Source: Saccoglossus kowalevskii
Lineage: Eukaryota; Hemichordata; Enteropneusta; Harrimaniidae
Assembly (NCBI RefSeq): GCF_000003605.2
Contig: NW_003153250.1
Coordinates: 33,447-53,878, forward strand
Direction: 5' to 3'
Length of the DNA: 20,432 nt
Made by a program: the position numbers and the translations under genes. How positions within the stretch are numbered: position 1 is the first letter of the stretch; the number at the start of each line of letters is the position of its first letter. Of the stretch, positions 1-9,729 are shown in pieces. Under the pieces are notes generated by a model. That model did not search any database, was not told the DNA's origin, and worked only from the letters and a program-made list of their open reading frames with translations.

Positions 1-420
1 GTCAGGGGGAAATCTCTTCTCTCTGGGTTCTCCACACGTGTCAGGGGGGAAACTCGTCTCGTCTCTCTATCTCGTCCCCTTGAGGTACGGGATCGGGAAA
101 GTCACTTTAACTTTACAGTCAAATAAGACACATACAACGAAATACGTTTCAGCTCTCGTCTTAGTCGGTCAATCGAGCACTCTATAAGACACAGCGCCCT
201 GGGGAAAAGTCCCCAAGACTATCGCAAGGCTGACCCAAGACTCGCCCAAGACTGGACTGCCTCAAGGCTCGCCCCTGGACTCTCTCGGACTGCTCTCGAC
301 TCGACTCGACTGCGTCTGTCGTGGAGTATTCGCCAAGACCAACTCAAACTCTCTTTATTCATTTTCAAAACTCTAACCAATTACAAAACAGTAAAAAGAC
401 TCTAAGGCGTAAACTTCAAT
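1..420. repeat. CT-rich low-complexity edge with short repeats
   Basis: This stretch is richer in G+C and in CTC/GACT words than the AT-rich DNA that follows. A GTCAGGGGG-AAA-type word occurs at 1 and again at 41, which suggests a 40-bp period cut by the window edge. Further right, AAGACT, GCCC and CTCGACT words recur between about 210 and 320 (for example CTCGACTCGACTCGACTG near 296-313). No coding frame is supported. It may be the end of a satellite or of a mobile element whose body lies to the left; the sequence alone does not decide. Confidence 0.4.
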
Positions 421-1587
421 CATAAAGCCAATCAAACTAAGTACTGAATACGTCATATCTTTTGATTAATCGTTCACTACATTAATAACTATGGATATCA
501 GAATAGCGACGGTATCTTGTAATTAGTTCCAAATCACTGAGCCAAGTTCCGTCCAAAACTTCAAATAGACCTACACGATGACAGACATAACACAGCAATT
601 CGGCTAATAATCAACTAATTAAGTCGGTTAACAGATACGCAAAAACAAATTCATGACATTATTCATAGATCAAAACGTTTTGTGGCAAAGATAATGTCGT
701 AGTTACGACCCCGAGCAATGGTTATCAACTACTGCAATACTGAATTTGTAATATGTGATGCACACGATCAGGGTAAACCCTGAGTTTATTTGACGACCAT
801 TGTAAATATTCTATACTCATGATATAATCTCGCTGCTGTCGTCGTCGAAGATGTCTTCCAACGAAATGGGCGATTATAACACCCAGCAAATTGCTTTCAG
901 TATCCTACTAAAGCTCAATAAAAGTCATGGGTCTATAGATGAAACATGCATAATTTAAATAGTGATGACAGGTATCCTCCTCCTGCAGGACAACGCAACG
1001 GTCCACAACTCGCATGTCGCCAGACCAAAAGCACGGGCGTGTGGCTATGAAATCCTCCCCCATTCCATTTGCTCCCGCCAACTTTCATCTCTTCCCAGCC
1101 ATGAATTTGTTGTTGAAAGAAAAGGCGTGTCACAGCCCTGATTTCTGAAGTTACGACGTGGTTGGAGGTCCAGCCTGGGGTGTTCTACAAAAACGGTGTA
1201 CAGAGCAGCATCAAACGATGGGAGAAATGCTTATCTCTGCGTGGTTCCTATGTAGAGAAAGACTAATAACTGTGCCAAGTTAATCTCCTGCTATGGGAAA
1301 TGGGTCAGGGGCATTACTTATTGAACGGCCCTAGACCCGTGAACAAATATTCATCCATTGATATCAGGTGACGTTACAAATCACTAGATATGTTGTGATG
1401 CAATATTATTCAATCCATCAAGTTCTTTTTGATGCTATAGTAAACTTTCAATCTCACTTACTACATTAATCACTATTGCCGTTCTATACACCTTCAATAC
1501 CATTCGTGACGTCAAGTATTGTATAGGACTAGATAAAAGCATTACAGACACATTCCGAGATGATGGTTTGTTCCCTTTTAGAACAAA

Positions 1588-1611
1588 ATGTTTCTGTTTC
1601 CTGGCAAGTAA
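1588..1611 (+). pseudogene. Exon 1 remnant of the prokineticin-like copy A
   Basis: By position in the duplication this is the counterpart of exon 1 at 6969 in copy B: the flanks CATTCGTGACG and ACAAAATG are shared. The ATG here opens only seven codons (MFLFPGK) before TAA. The hydrophobic signal segment, the acidic stretch, the Lys-Arg pair and the GTGAGT donor of copy B cannot be found. It appears that most of exon 1 has been deleted. It cannot supply a secretion signal, which supports reading copy A as dead. The alignment after the ATG is weak. Confidence 0.4.
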
Positions 1612-2415
1612 CTTGAAAATGTTTATATTCATTATATTTTGATTTCTGTATTAATCATAAGTATATCTATTAGTGGAGAACATACTGTAATAAATTCATT
1701 TGCTTTTAACATATCACTTGCTTTGAGATTTTGACTTGCGTTGAAATGTGTACACTGGAATGACTTTTACTTCAAATTGCACAAAGAAAAAAATATTTGA
1801 GATGCTTGACTAACCAAAGAAATACCATTCACAGTAAACAAATATGAAAATACGGATAATCCACGATACAACATGTGATGTTATTAGAGCAGACAAAATT
1901 GCATTAAAAACTAAAAAAAATAATAGTGTGAAATGAAATACAATTTTTACACGTTTGGCATGTTTCAAACTTTTACAATATCGGGTTTCAAAAATGTCAA
2001 ACGCTCACTTCAAAAATGTATAATTGCTCACTCTTCAAAAATGACAAAAGCACATGATAAAAATGTTAAATCACATAGTCCAGGCCATAGATAATTGCTT
2101 CATGTATGCTTCCTATATCATGCAAGCATTTTTCACAATTAATCGTATGGCAGGACAGTACCGAGTTTCACTTGCAGCAAATATTTTTTTCAATCAATTA
2201 TTGGTAGGGTATATTGCTTGTTGCGCCATGACCGCTGGGGCATATTCTAACTGAGATTGAATATCGAAATATGATCGGTTCGTAGTTAAAATTAATGATT
2301 TAATCGAATGATCAATACATGGGTATTTATATAGGGTGTTTTGTTCAATGGTGTGACTGCACGCATTTCTAAGTATAATTCCACTGAATTATTGAATAAC
2401 AACTGTATCTTATAG

Positions 2416-2640
2416 CCCTGTATTTCAGACTGTGCGCATATGATCAAAGAAGCATGTTGCCCATGGAACCTAATCGGACAGTTCAGAGTATGTGAACCAT
2501 TTCAATTCACTAACAGTTTTCTGTGATTACGTGGAAACCGCAGATTAGAGCGTTTGTGACCGTGCTCAACAGGAAGCGTCTTTGATAACAATTTAGGCAG
2601 TGGCACCATTGAAAATTGTCAAAGTTGATAATGATAAAAC
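2416..2640 (+). pseudogene. Prokineticin-like exon 2, decayed paralogue
   Basis: An AG acceptor (2414-2415, context CTTATAG) is followed by a frame that matches the intact exon at 9220. The readable part keeps the first cysteines: CISDC, then EACCPW, then FRVCEPF. A two-codon deletion shortens the first Cys-Cys spacing from five to three residues. A TGA stop at 2524-2526 comes just after the fifth cysteine position, and the DNA beyond it still aligns with copy B (CGTGGAAACCGCAGA against CGTGGGAACCACAGA; GGCACCATTG against GACACCATTG; GATAAAACGA against GATAAAACGA) but has indels and further stops. The cysteine pairs needed to close a colipase-like fold are therefore missing. Best read as an unprocessed pseudogene formed by local duplication. 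Confidence 0.75.
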
Positions 2641-3658
2641 GAGACACAGTTAAATGGTTCTTGGGACAGAGTTCTCGAGTGATAATGGCATTAACTCTCT
2701 ATTAACTCTATATTTTCATTGATTTTAGTGCAGATTATTTCTAGTGTAGAGAATTATTTCTCAATTTTACCATACACCCTATCCCCATCAGCATGGCCCA
2801 CTAAGTCTAGCAAAGCCATTGAATCGTTTTGAATTATGACTCCCATTGGTATTTATTTATTATTTCAAAATGGCCGCTTAAACAAGGTTTAATTCTATGC
2901 GGAAATCGCAGCGTCAGCCAGTTATAATATATAGCTCTCAATGAACTAATAACGTATGTATTGTGAGTGTTTTTGAATTTCCCACGTTATTGCAATCTCT
3001 GTCATGTTCAAAACATATTACATGATATTGAATGTATTATTATTAAATAAGTCTTTAACATGTGAGTTCGAACCACAATTCGCGTATTGTTTCAATAATA
3101 GAGGAAAAACTATCATTTATCTTCAATTCAAAACACACCTTTGGTATACTGTGCCTGCGTTAAATAATACGTTTGCAATAGATGAACAATGCTAAAATAT
3201 TCACTGCAGAAAAAAATATTACAATTATTTGCTGAATATCTACTATAAAATATTTGCCATTTGTATTTTTGGTCGGAGATATTGCTTTTTTCAATTTAGA
3301 TCAGCATTCAATTGAAATAATTAATTGATTTAATTCAATCAATTATTTTAGTCATACCTGCTCACCATCAAGTCATTTTAATTTTTTTTCAGAATTTTAT
3401 ATTTTTTCTGTTTCCGACTTGTTTGTTTTAATTGATATAATGTCGCTGTCGCAAAATTAATAGTTTTCGTTGAAGCCAAATAATAACACCTTTTGCATTT
3501 GCTTTGTAACAAATCTGATTACCTGGTAGTTGCATCTATATAACTCATGTGTACATCAACACAGAATAACTTTTTGTCTTCACTGTATGTTTTATCATAC
3601 TACGTAAATACTCATCCTTGCAGAGCTTAGTAAAAGGCTGTGCGTTCTTTTCGCTTGA

Positions 3659-3699
3659 GCAACGTGTTAGCTCGGTACAAGCAACGTGTTATCTCGGTA
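3659..3699 (+). repeat. Two-copy 22-bp tandem repeat
   Basis: The word GCAACGTGTTAGCTCGGTA at 3659 is repeated with one change (TTATCTC for TTAGCTC) at 3681, giving a period of 22 bp. The matching part of copy B near 10400 lacks it, so it arose after the duplication or was lost there. No function is evident. Confidence 0.7.
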
Positions 3700-4786
3700 G
3701 ATTAAAACCTATTTTTGGATAGATTCTGTTGGAGGTAATATTTGGTTAAGCGGATTACTTGAAGATATGTTTAGTGATGTCGAAACATGTATTGAAAGGC
3801 TACATTATATTTTATATGTACTTCGAATCAACAATATAGACAAGTCTGTTCAACATTTCATCTATTAAAGCTCCATTTTCATCTTCAGCTTCGTTTTTTC
3901 TTTTTCAGCCACTCTATATGTTCACATGTAATACTAGCCATGGCATCCTACATTTTTTTTAAAAAGGACTGGCGATGTTGAAATAGTTCTTTCGGACAGA
4001 GTAACAGAATAAACGCAAAATGGTCTGGTACAAAATAGAATATTTTGTCCGACGTTCAATCAACGTCCTGTTTTATATTAGAGCGTAGTTACTGATTTAG
4101 TCATATAAAAATAACGCGACTCATTATTAACGTACTCAATCATTTGTTGTAAACAGGTCATCGCTTGTTAATTGGCAAAATGTTCTTAAAATGCAGAACG
4201 CGCGATTGCAAAACGTGCGTGTAGAATACATATAACAATATAATTGTAATGGGGTGTAATGTACGAGTACTTTAAATTGTGTCCGTTGTCCATATTTTCA
4301 CAATGGAACAAAATGACAAGAACATTAGTAAAAGTAAAAATACTCAAAGGTCAAAATACTAGGTTGGCAAAATTACATTACAAAATTATTAGATTCCATA
4401 TTTTCAAATTGGTAATAAATGTGATTATGAACATTTTTTGTTTTAATTTAACCACATGAACTGAGGATCGAATAGTCGCCATTTCGTTGAAATTGGTCAC
4501 GTGATTGGAACCGTAAAAATATGCACACAATATTGAAAATGACGCAAAAAATCACTCATCAGTGAAAGGCTGTCAAAAAAAAAAGCCTCCTAGATGGTGA
4601 TGTATTTTAAATTAGGCCCACGGTCCCGTCCACGTAAACATTGTCATCTAGTACCTTGATGCTCTGGTAACAAAACTGGATTCAACGCAATCCCGCTGCC
4701 ATTTTGCTTGCAGTATGAACATTTTTAAGATGCCTGTTACGATGTCGATGAAACTACAACAAATAACACAACTAGTATTTTGCAAT

Positions 4787-4894
4787 ATAGCTCACTGTTT
4801 TACAACCGAAATTGCAATATTCATAGTTGAAGAACAGTTTGTAATGATAAACTGATATCATTGTTGCTACGTTGTTAGCAAAACAGTGAGCTAT
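4787..4894. repeat. Inverted repeat with 15-bp perfect arms
   Basis: The left arm ATAGCTCACTGTTTT (4787-4801) is the exact reverse complement of the right arm AAAACAGTGAGCTAT (4880-4894). The similarity extends outward imperfectly through GCAA/TTGC. The loop holds a second small hairpin (CAGTTT at 4835-4840 with AAACTG at 4849-4854). It could be a short foldback element or a transcribed hairpin. It is too short to classify. Confidence 0.55.
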
Positions 4895-5466
4895 TTTGCT
4901 GTTGGCTGGGATAGCGTCTCCGTTCACAGTCAAGGCATGATAGTGAGCATTAAATCCAAAATACGTAACGCCTTTAAAGCGGGGTTCTTTAAACTAAGGG
5001 CACTTCTTTTCGTCTGTCAAAATGTGAAATTTCCTAATAATTGAGATTGAACATATATCCGCTCCCTCAGAAATATCCTCTTTCCCGGTACATTTTTCTT
5101 GATCGGGGATAACATTTGAGAAAGTTTCCTTGTGCAACAGTTACACGTGTACACTTTACCAGCTTTATTTTAGTAGTAAATTGGCTTCGCACGAGTCACG
5201 ATAGAAATAATGACGTCTACATTCATTTGGTGAAGCATGGCAAATAGCAGCCCGTGAATCATATTTAAACCAATGTACGTTTAATATTAAATTAATAACT
5301 GATATACAGTCATCAATGGCGGAATTTTTACCTGAGTGCGCCCTATATTACCTAATGATTAGCAATTACAATTTACACTATTTTACTGGCTCATTAGGCA
5401 ACACTTGATGCTTATGAGTTGCTACATGTGCAATTGATACTAATTGTGCCGTGAATATGATTAAGG

Positions 5467-5504
5467 CACTTGTCACCAGTTACTCGAGCTACTCTTGACA
5501 AGTG
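5467..5504. repeat. Inverted repeat with 9-bp arms
   Basis: CACTTGTCA at 5467-5475 is the perfect reverse complement of TGACAAGTG at 5496-5504, with a 20-base loop. No T-run follows and no gene is nearby, so it is recorded only as a structural feature. It may be a chance palindrome. Confidence 0.35.
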
Positions 5505-6968
5505 TTAACTAGATTAATGTATTTATTCTTTCACCACGATTGAACTGTACCGGTTACTATCAGCCAAGGTTGCTTCAGACATTATTCAATTTACAATTCA
5601 TTACAATGCTTTTCACCCAACACAAATACCGGGTATTAATATATACTCACCGAAATTAGATGTAAAACCATTTATTTTTATATTTGAACTTGCTCAATAG
5701 GTTTACAGTTCACAGATTTGGCAGACAGCGGAAAATTTAACTTATCATCGGAAAGAGAAATTTAAAACCCAGTGAATAAATAATACTTCTACAGTACTAT
5801 ATGAATAGTGCTAACTGTGCGACACACTTAAACGAGCTAGCGGCAAAGTACAGTACAGTTAGGAGACTGAAAAATAAATTCGATTATTAATAAATTAGTG
5901 AAACTACTTCTTTGCCTTATATGATACATTAATTAACATATATGTAAAGTAGGTGTTTTTATTCGACTCTTTAATGTAGCGATTATTCGTAAACATGTGA
6001 TGAGTGACTAGATATGCTTTCTACCAAAATCACAGCATGCAACTTGTACCTGGATACTGATGTAATTATATGTAGTTATTTCATCTATGTAAAATAATAA
6101 CGTGTGCCACACCCTGTCTCTGAATTATTAGCCACATTTGCGGGAACTGGGATTTTATATAGCAATATTTGGTGAAACAAAGAATAGATTCCAGAACATT
6201 CTGCGGTTTGCAAGCAGTTCTTTTTTTATAAGAAATTATGTACCACCAGAATTAGATATAAACATTTAAAAATAAATAACGTAATTTATAACATCATGAG
6301 TCAATAAACATTCTTGTTACAAAAGTATTCATTTATATTCCCAAATAAATAGTCGATACAAGTCCGATGTGCATTTACTGTCAACTGCGTTAATACACGA
6401 AATTACAAACCAAATTAATATGAGCTATGGTTAGTACTTACTGCAATAGTGCATTTGAGCCGCATAGTATACGCCATGACGGTAAACCTAACTTTAACCA
6501 TATAGCAACTATGGAATAAAAGTAGTAAGGGAAATTTTGTAAAATTATTTAATGGCCATATAAATATTCAAGTTTTATAATCTTTAAATAAATTCTCTGC
6601 TTTCATCTTGTCATCAAAGATTCCTTCCCGCAAAATGGGCGATAATACCACACACAGAAACGCTGGTAAGAAAGACTGCAATAAAAATGGTTTTATTTTG
6701 ACGACAGGCACATTGCGTAATTTAACCATTTCATCACGCGATTAATCTTACTGCTCATCCTGGTAAGTTTATTGGGATCATTTTGTAATTCAACACCTTC
6801 AAGTCTTATTTGTTGCTATATTTATCCTTGTAATCTCGCTTTAAGTTATTATATCACTATTATACCCCTTTAGATACCTCCGTTCGTGACGCCATGTGGT
6901 CTATAGCACTGCATAAAAGCATCAAAGGCACATTCAGGGTTGCTGGTTTGTTCTTGACATTAGACAAA

Positions 6969-7127
6969 ATGCCTATTAGTTCTCTTCTCAATGCAGTATG
7001 TGCTCAAGCAGTACTACGACCGTCTTTCTTGTATGTTATGTGCGTTATAATGGTTGTCTCTCGAATGAAGGCTGCTGAGTTGGAACAAGATGACATGCTG
7101 GTAGAAAAAAGGTTTCCTAAAATTGTG
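6969..7127 (+). CDS. PROK: Prokineticin-like secreted peptide, exon 1
   Basis: This exon encodes 53 residues from ATG 6969 to a donor at 7128 (ATTGTG then GTGAGT), ending in phase 0. Residues 1-19 are mixed. Residues 20-32 (FLYVMCVIMVVS) form a hydrophobic core typical of a signal peptide, and an acidic segment AELEQDDMLVE follows. A Lys-Arg pair sits at residues 47-48, and FPKIV completes the exon. The start was chosen because it lies at the conserved ACAAAATG block shared with copy A. The frame is open further upstream to an ATG at 6894, so a longer start or an earlier exon is possible. Seen: ORF, donor, hydrophobic stretch. Inferred: that it joins exon 2 at 9220, supported by matching phase 0 and by family architecture, in which a leader exon precedes the cysteine-rich exon. 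Confidence 0.6.
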
Positions 7128-7849
7128 GTGAGTACACAATATTTATTTTGTGCACGTTTGAGTAAATCAATCTTCGAGTCGGTATATTGTATGTAAACTG
7201 AATATATTATTATCAATTTTTAATATCTTGTTAAATTGAGACACGACTTGGCTGGACAATGCGGATGGAATCCAATTCATCTATTTTGAATATAGTCCCC
7301 TCCAAGTTCTGTTAATAAAAGTCACTAATTTCGTGTTAATAGTACATCGATCACCACGAACCACGACCAAAGAAAACACTGCACATGAGTGCAGTTTGTG
7401 TCGGTATACTATATATATACTGGAACGATCTTTACTTGTTAAATTGAGACTGGATTAAGTCGGACATTAAGGTTCATCAGGCTATGTCCATTTTCACGAT
7501 TAACTAAGCTACATTTTGTAGATTATCTCCGTATCTCACTACAGAAATTAAACTACTGATTATTCACATTCACAGCTTTAAAACATCTATGGAATTTATT
7601 GTACATTATGATGGATTCAATAATAAAAAGAAAGTCCGAAAATCATGATCTAAATGTTCTCCAGCGAATGCAGGTTTAGAAAATGAACAATCAAAAAACA
7701 CTCTTGTGAGCTCAGCTAAGCTGAGATGATTGATGATTGCTTGAAACTTATTTAAATCTATGCAAGTATCATCGCCTTCCCTCTTGCCCACAATATCAAT
7801 TGTTGACTGATCCAATGTATATTTCTTGATCCAATAAAATACAGAAATC

Positions 7850-7850
<1 letters not shown>

Positions 7851-7930
<80 letters not shown>
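7851..7930. repeat. (AT)40 dinucleotide microsatellite
   Basis: An uninterrupted TA/AT run of 80 bases lies about 10 bases upstream of the recognisable LINE fragment. Long Ile-Tyr open frames across it on the minus strand are artefacts of the repeat. It is absent from copy A, so it arose or expanded after the duplication, perhaps with the LINE insertion. Confidence 0.97.
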
Positions 7931-7933
<3 letters not shown>

Positions 7934-7938
7934 GGTAA

Positions 7939-8400
7939 TCGGACCCGGCGTTGAACAACTACAGACTCATTTCCATCCTCTCTTACCATTCCTTAATTTC
8001 CTGGATAAAACATTATCCTATTAAAACACAATTTGGATTCTGTACACAAGATAGTACCAAGCTTGACTTAGTCTCTGAAAAGCTATACAACAGCCTTTTA
8101 ACGTTTGGTATCTTTATTGAATTTAGGAATGCTATTGACACTATCGATCATAATATTCAGTCTGAAGTACACAAAAATTAAACAGTGGAATTCATTGCCG
8201 CCTATATAAAAAAATACACACGACATACTACCTAGAACAATATCTTTTTAATGAACGTTTTACCTAGCCCATATACTCCACATTCTTCTATATATCCTAC
8301 CAAAATACTTTCCTTTATTATCCCACTCGAACCAATTCTCTTTGCTTTGTATGATAACCAAATACATAATACTAATTTTGTGGTATTGCACTGGGTAATT
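7939..8400 (+). pseudogene. Degenerate non-LTR retrotransposon (LINE) reverse transcriptase fragment
   Basis: The frame from 7939 reads SDPALNNYRLISIL, then QFGFCTQDST, then TFGIFIEFRNAIDTIDHNI. These match, in order, the RT-domain landmarks (NYRPIS, QFGFR..ST and the G.F.DL..AFDTIDH.IL block that holds the first catalytic aspartate). After stops and shifts a second frame reads PLEPILFALYDNQIHNTN near 8320-8380, matching the LGPLLF.LYINDI block. The linker between NYRPIS and QFGF is shortened, the catalytic YADD motif is not found, and no endonuclease or poly-A tail is seen. The family is known to copy itself through target-primed reverse transcription. This copy is dead and truncated at both ends. 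Clade (Jockey, CR1 or similar) cannot be fixed from so little. Confidence 0.8.
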
Positions 8401-9219
8401 TGTCCTACCATATTAAGAAATGCGAATTCCAAATATGCAACAATTACGCGCGAAAGCGTCCTTTAACAATAAAAAAGCATGGTTTGACCGGACCCCGCAT
8501 AAAGTAGTTCGCTAAATCTGATTTCGGCATTTCCATGATGTGTTCCTGGAAGGAAAAGATGTATATACATATACTGGTAGGAAAAATACAGTTGCAAATC
8601 ACTTTGACCTTAAATTGCACACAAAAAAACATTTTCCACAAATTGTGATGTCCGATGCATAGCCATTGATGATAAACAAATATTAAACAACGGATATTCC
8701 ACAATAATCTACAGCATGTAATGATATATTTAATCAAACCATGTCGCATCTATAAAAAATTGTGAAACATGAATTACAATTTTTACGTTTCGAAAACGTA
8801 AAATTGTTAACAAAAATGCTAAATGTGCATCACAAAAATATGCAATCGTCTAGTCCTGGCCATAAATGACATTTATATGCTTCATAGGTTATACAACCAT
8901 ATCATACGAGGATTATTATCAACTAAACATATGACTGGAAATATGCGAACAAATAAATCTTTTTACATATTACCGGGAGCTTATACTGGTTGTTGCATCA
9001 TGAATAATCTGCAGGTAATATTCTAACTGAGATTGAATACCACGAAGTTGTCAGTTCGTAGGTGTGTACAAATAATGATTTGTGAGCTAAATACTATTTT
9101 GACGTAGTATTCTGGTCAATGACAGGGCGTGGTTGCACCAGAATAACGCATTATTATAATTCATAGAATCGAAAAAGTATATTTCCACTGAATTGTTAAA
9201 AACTAATTGTATCTTACAG

Positions 9220-9456
9220 ACCTGTACTACAGACTTGGACTGTGTTCATATGAACATTGAATCATGTTGCGCACGAAGCCAACTCGGGCCGTTTAGAGTC
9301 TGTAAACCACTTGGCAAGTTTACCAAACCATGCAACGTCAACAGTTCTCCGTGGCCACGTGGGAACCACAGAGTAGGGCGCATGTGCCCATGTTCACCGG
9401 AATACGTCTGTGCTAATACTCTCAGCACTGACACCATTGGAATTTGTCTGATTTGA
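9220..9456 (+). CDS. PROK: Prokineticin-like secreted peptide, cysteine-rich exon 2
   Basis: The acceptor AG (9218-9219) is followed by 78 codons and TGA at 9454-9456. The exon holds exactly ten cysteines in the prokineticin order: C-x5-C-x7-CC-x10-C-x9-C-x17-C-x-C-x5-C-x11-C. The x9, x17, C-P-C and x5 spacings equal those of vertebrate prokineticins, and the CKPLG and MCPCSPEYVC segments correspond to CTPLG and TCPCLPNLLC. Family knowledge: these peptides are secreted, adopt a colipase-like fold with five disulfides, and signal through G-protein-coupled receptors in vertebrates. Dickkopf Cys-2 domains share the fold but fit the spacing less well. Joined to exon 1 the precursor would be 131 residues. 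Receptor and activity in this animal are unknown. Confidence 0.85.
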   Translation, partial: TCTTDLDCVHMNIESCCARSQLGPFRVCKPLGKFTKPCNVNSSPWPRGNHRVGRMCPCSPEYVCANTLSTDTIGICLI

Positions 9457-9723
9457 TACATGATAAAACGATACACCTTTGAAGATATAAATGATTGCTA
9501 ATGTTGCCATGACATCGACTAATTCTTTAATTCAAAATCGCTTAAGCAAATCGCAATGTTAATTCGATGTATTCTAGCTCTGAATATATAATCTCATAAC
9601 TGATATATTTGTAAATGTTTTTAAATTTCCAATATTCGTAGCACACAACCTTGGCATTACAGTTATTTTTCTTTTATATTTCCATATTGTAAGCTCTGTC
9701 ATATTCAATACATATTGCAGGAC

Positions 9724-9729
9724 ATTAAA
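9724..9729 (+). promoter_or_regulatory. Possible polyadenylation signal (ATTAAA)
   Basis: No AATAAA occurs in the first several hundred bases after the exon 2 stop. The first accepted variant I see is ATTAAA, about 270 bases downstream of the stop. In AT-rich DNA this hexamer is expected by chance, so the call is weak. The next AATAAA lies near 10157. Confidence 0.2.

Larger units (their letters stand above)
760..3870 (+). repeat. Segmental duplication, copy A
   Basis: Copy A aligns by eye in blocks with copy B (about 6510-10640), in the same orientation and order. Anchors include AAATGGGCGAT (864 and 6633), CATTCGTGACG against CGTTCGTGACG (1501 and 6881), ACAAAATG (1583 and 6964), TTCTAACTGAGATTGAATA (2245 and 9021), the prokineticin-like exon 2 (2416 and 9220), GTGAGTTCGAACCACAA (3062 and 9784), and ACTACGTAAATACTCATC (3599 and 10306). 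Copy A has about 450 bp near 930-1375 that has no clear match in B. It lacks most of exon 1 and the LINE and (AT)n tract present in B. Its outer limits are approximate because divergence is high. Confidence 0.75.
3880..6500. other. Gene-free spacer between the two duplication copies
   Basis: About 2.6 kb of AT-rich DNA with no recognisable exon on either strand. Open frames are short, start arbitrarily and show no family motif. Visible structure is limited to short inverted repeats (arms at 4787-4801 with 4880-4894, and at 5467-5475 with 5496-5504), listed separately. A distal promoter for the copy B gene could lie near its right end, but nothing specific marks it. Confidence 0.5.
7128..9219 (+). 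other. Intron of the prokineticin-like gene
   Basis: A 2.1-kb interval runs from the donor GTGAGT at 7128 to the acceptor AG at 9218-9219 (TGTATCTTACAG). Its left two thirds hold the (AT)40 tract and the LINE fragment. Its right third (about 8570-9219) aligns with 1745-2415 of copy A. No other coding exon is recognised in it. Confidence 0.55.

Noticed and set aside
3062-3078. GTGAGTTCGAACCACAA resembles the T-arm / B box of a tRNA or SINE (also at 9784)
   Set aside because: No A box or cloverleaf is found upstream, and both occurrences are explained by the A/B segmental duplication.
7606-7989. A 127-codon minus-strand frame, and a second overlapping one, with long Ile-Tyr runs
   Set aside because: The Ile-Tyr run is the translation of the (AT)40 microsatellite, and the rest crosses the antisense of the LINE fragment.
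9193-9219. Extending the prokineticin-like exon 2 upstream to a TTG at 9193
   Set aside because: The sequence ends in a good acceptor (ATCTTACAG), aligns with the intron of copy A, and has no ATG. The coding match begins at the acceptor.
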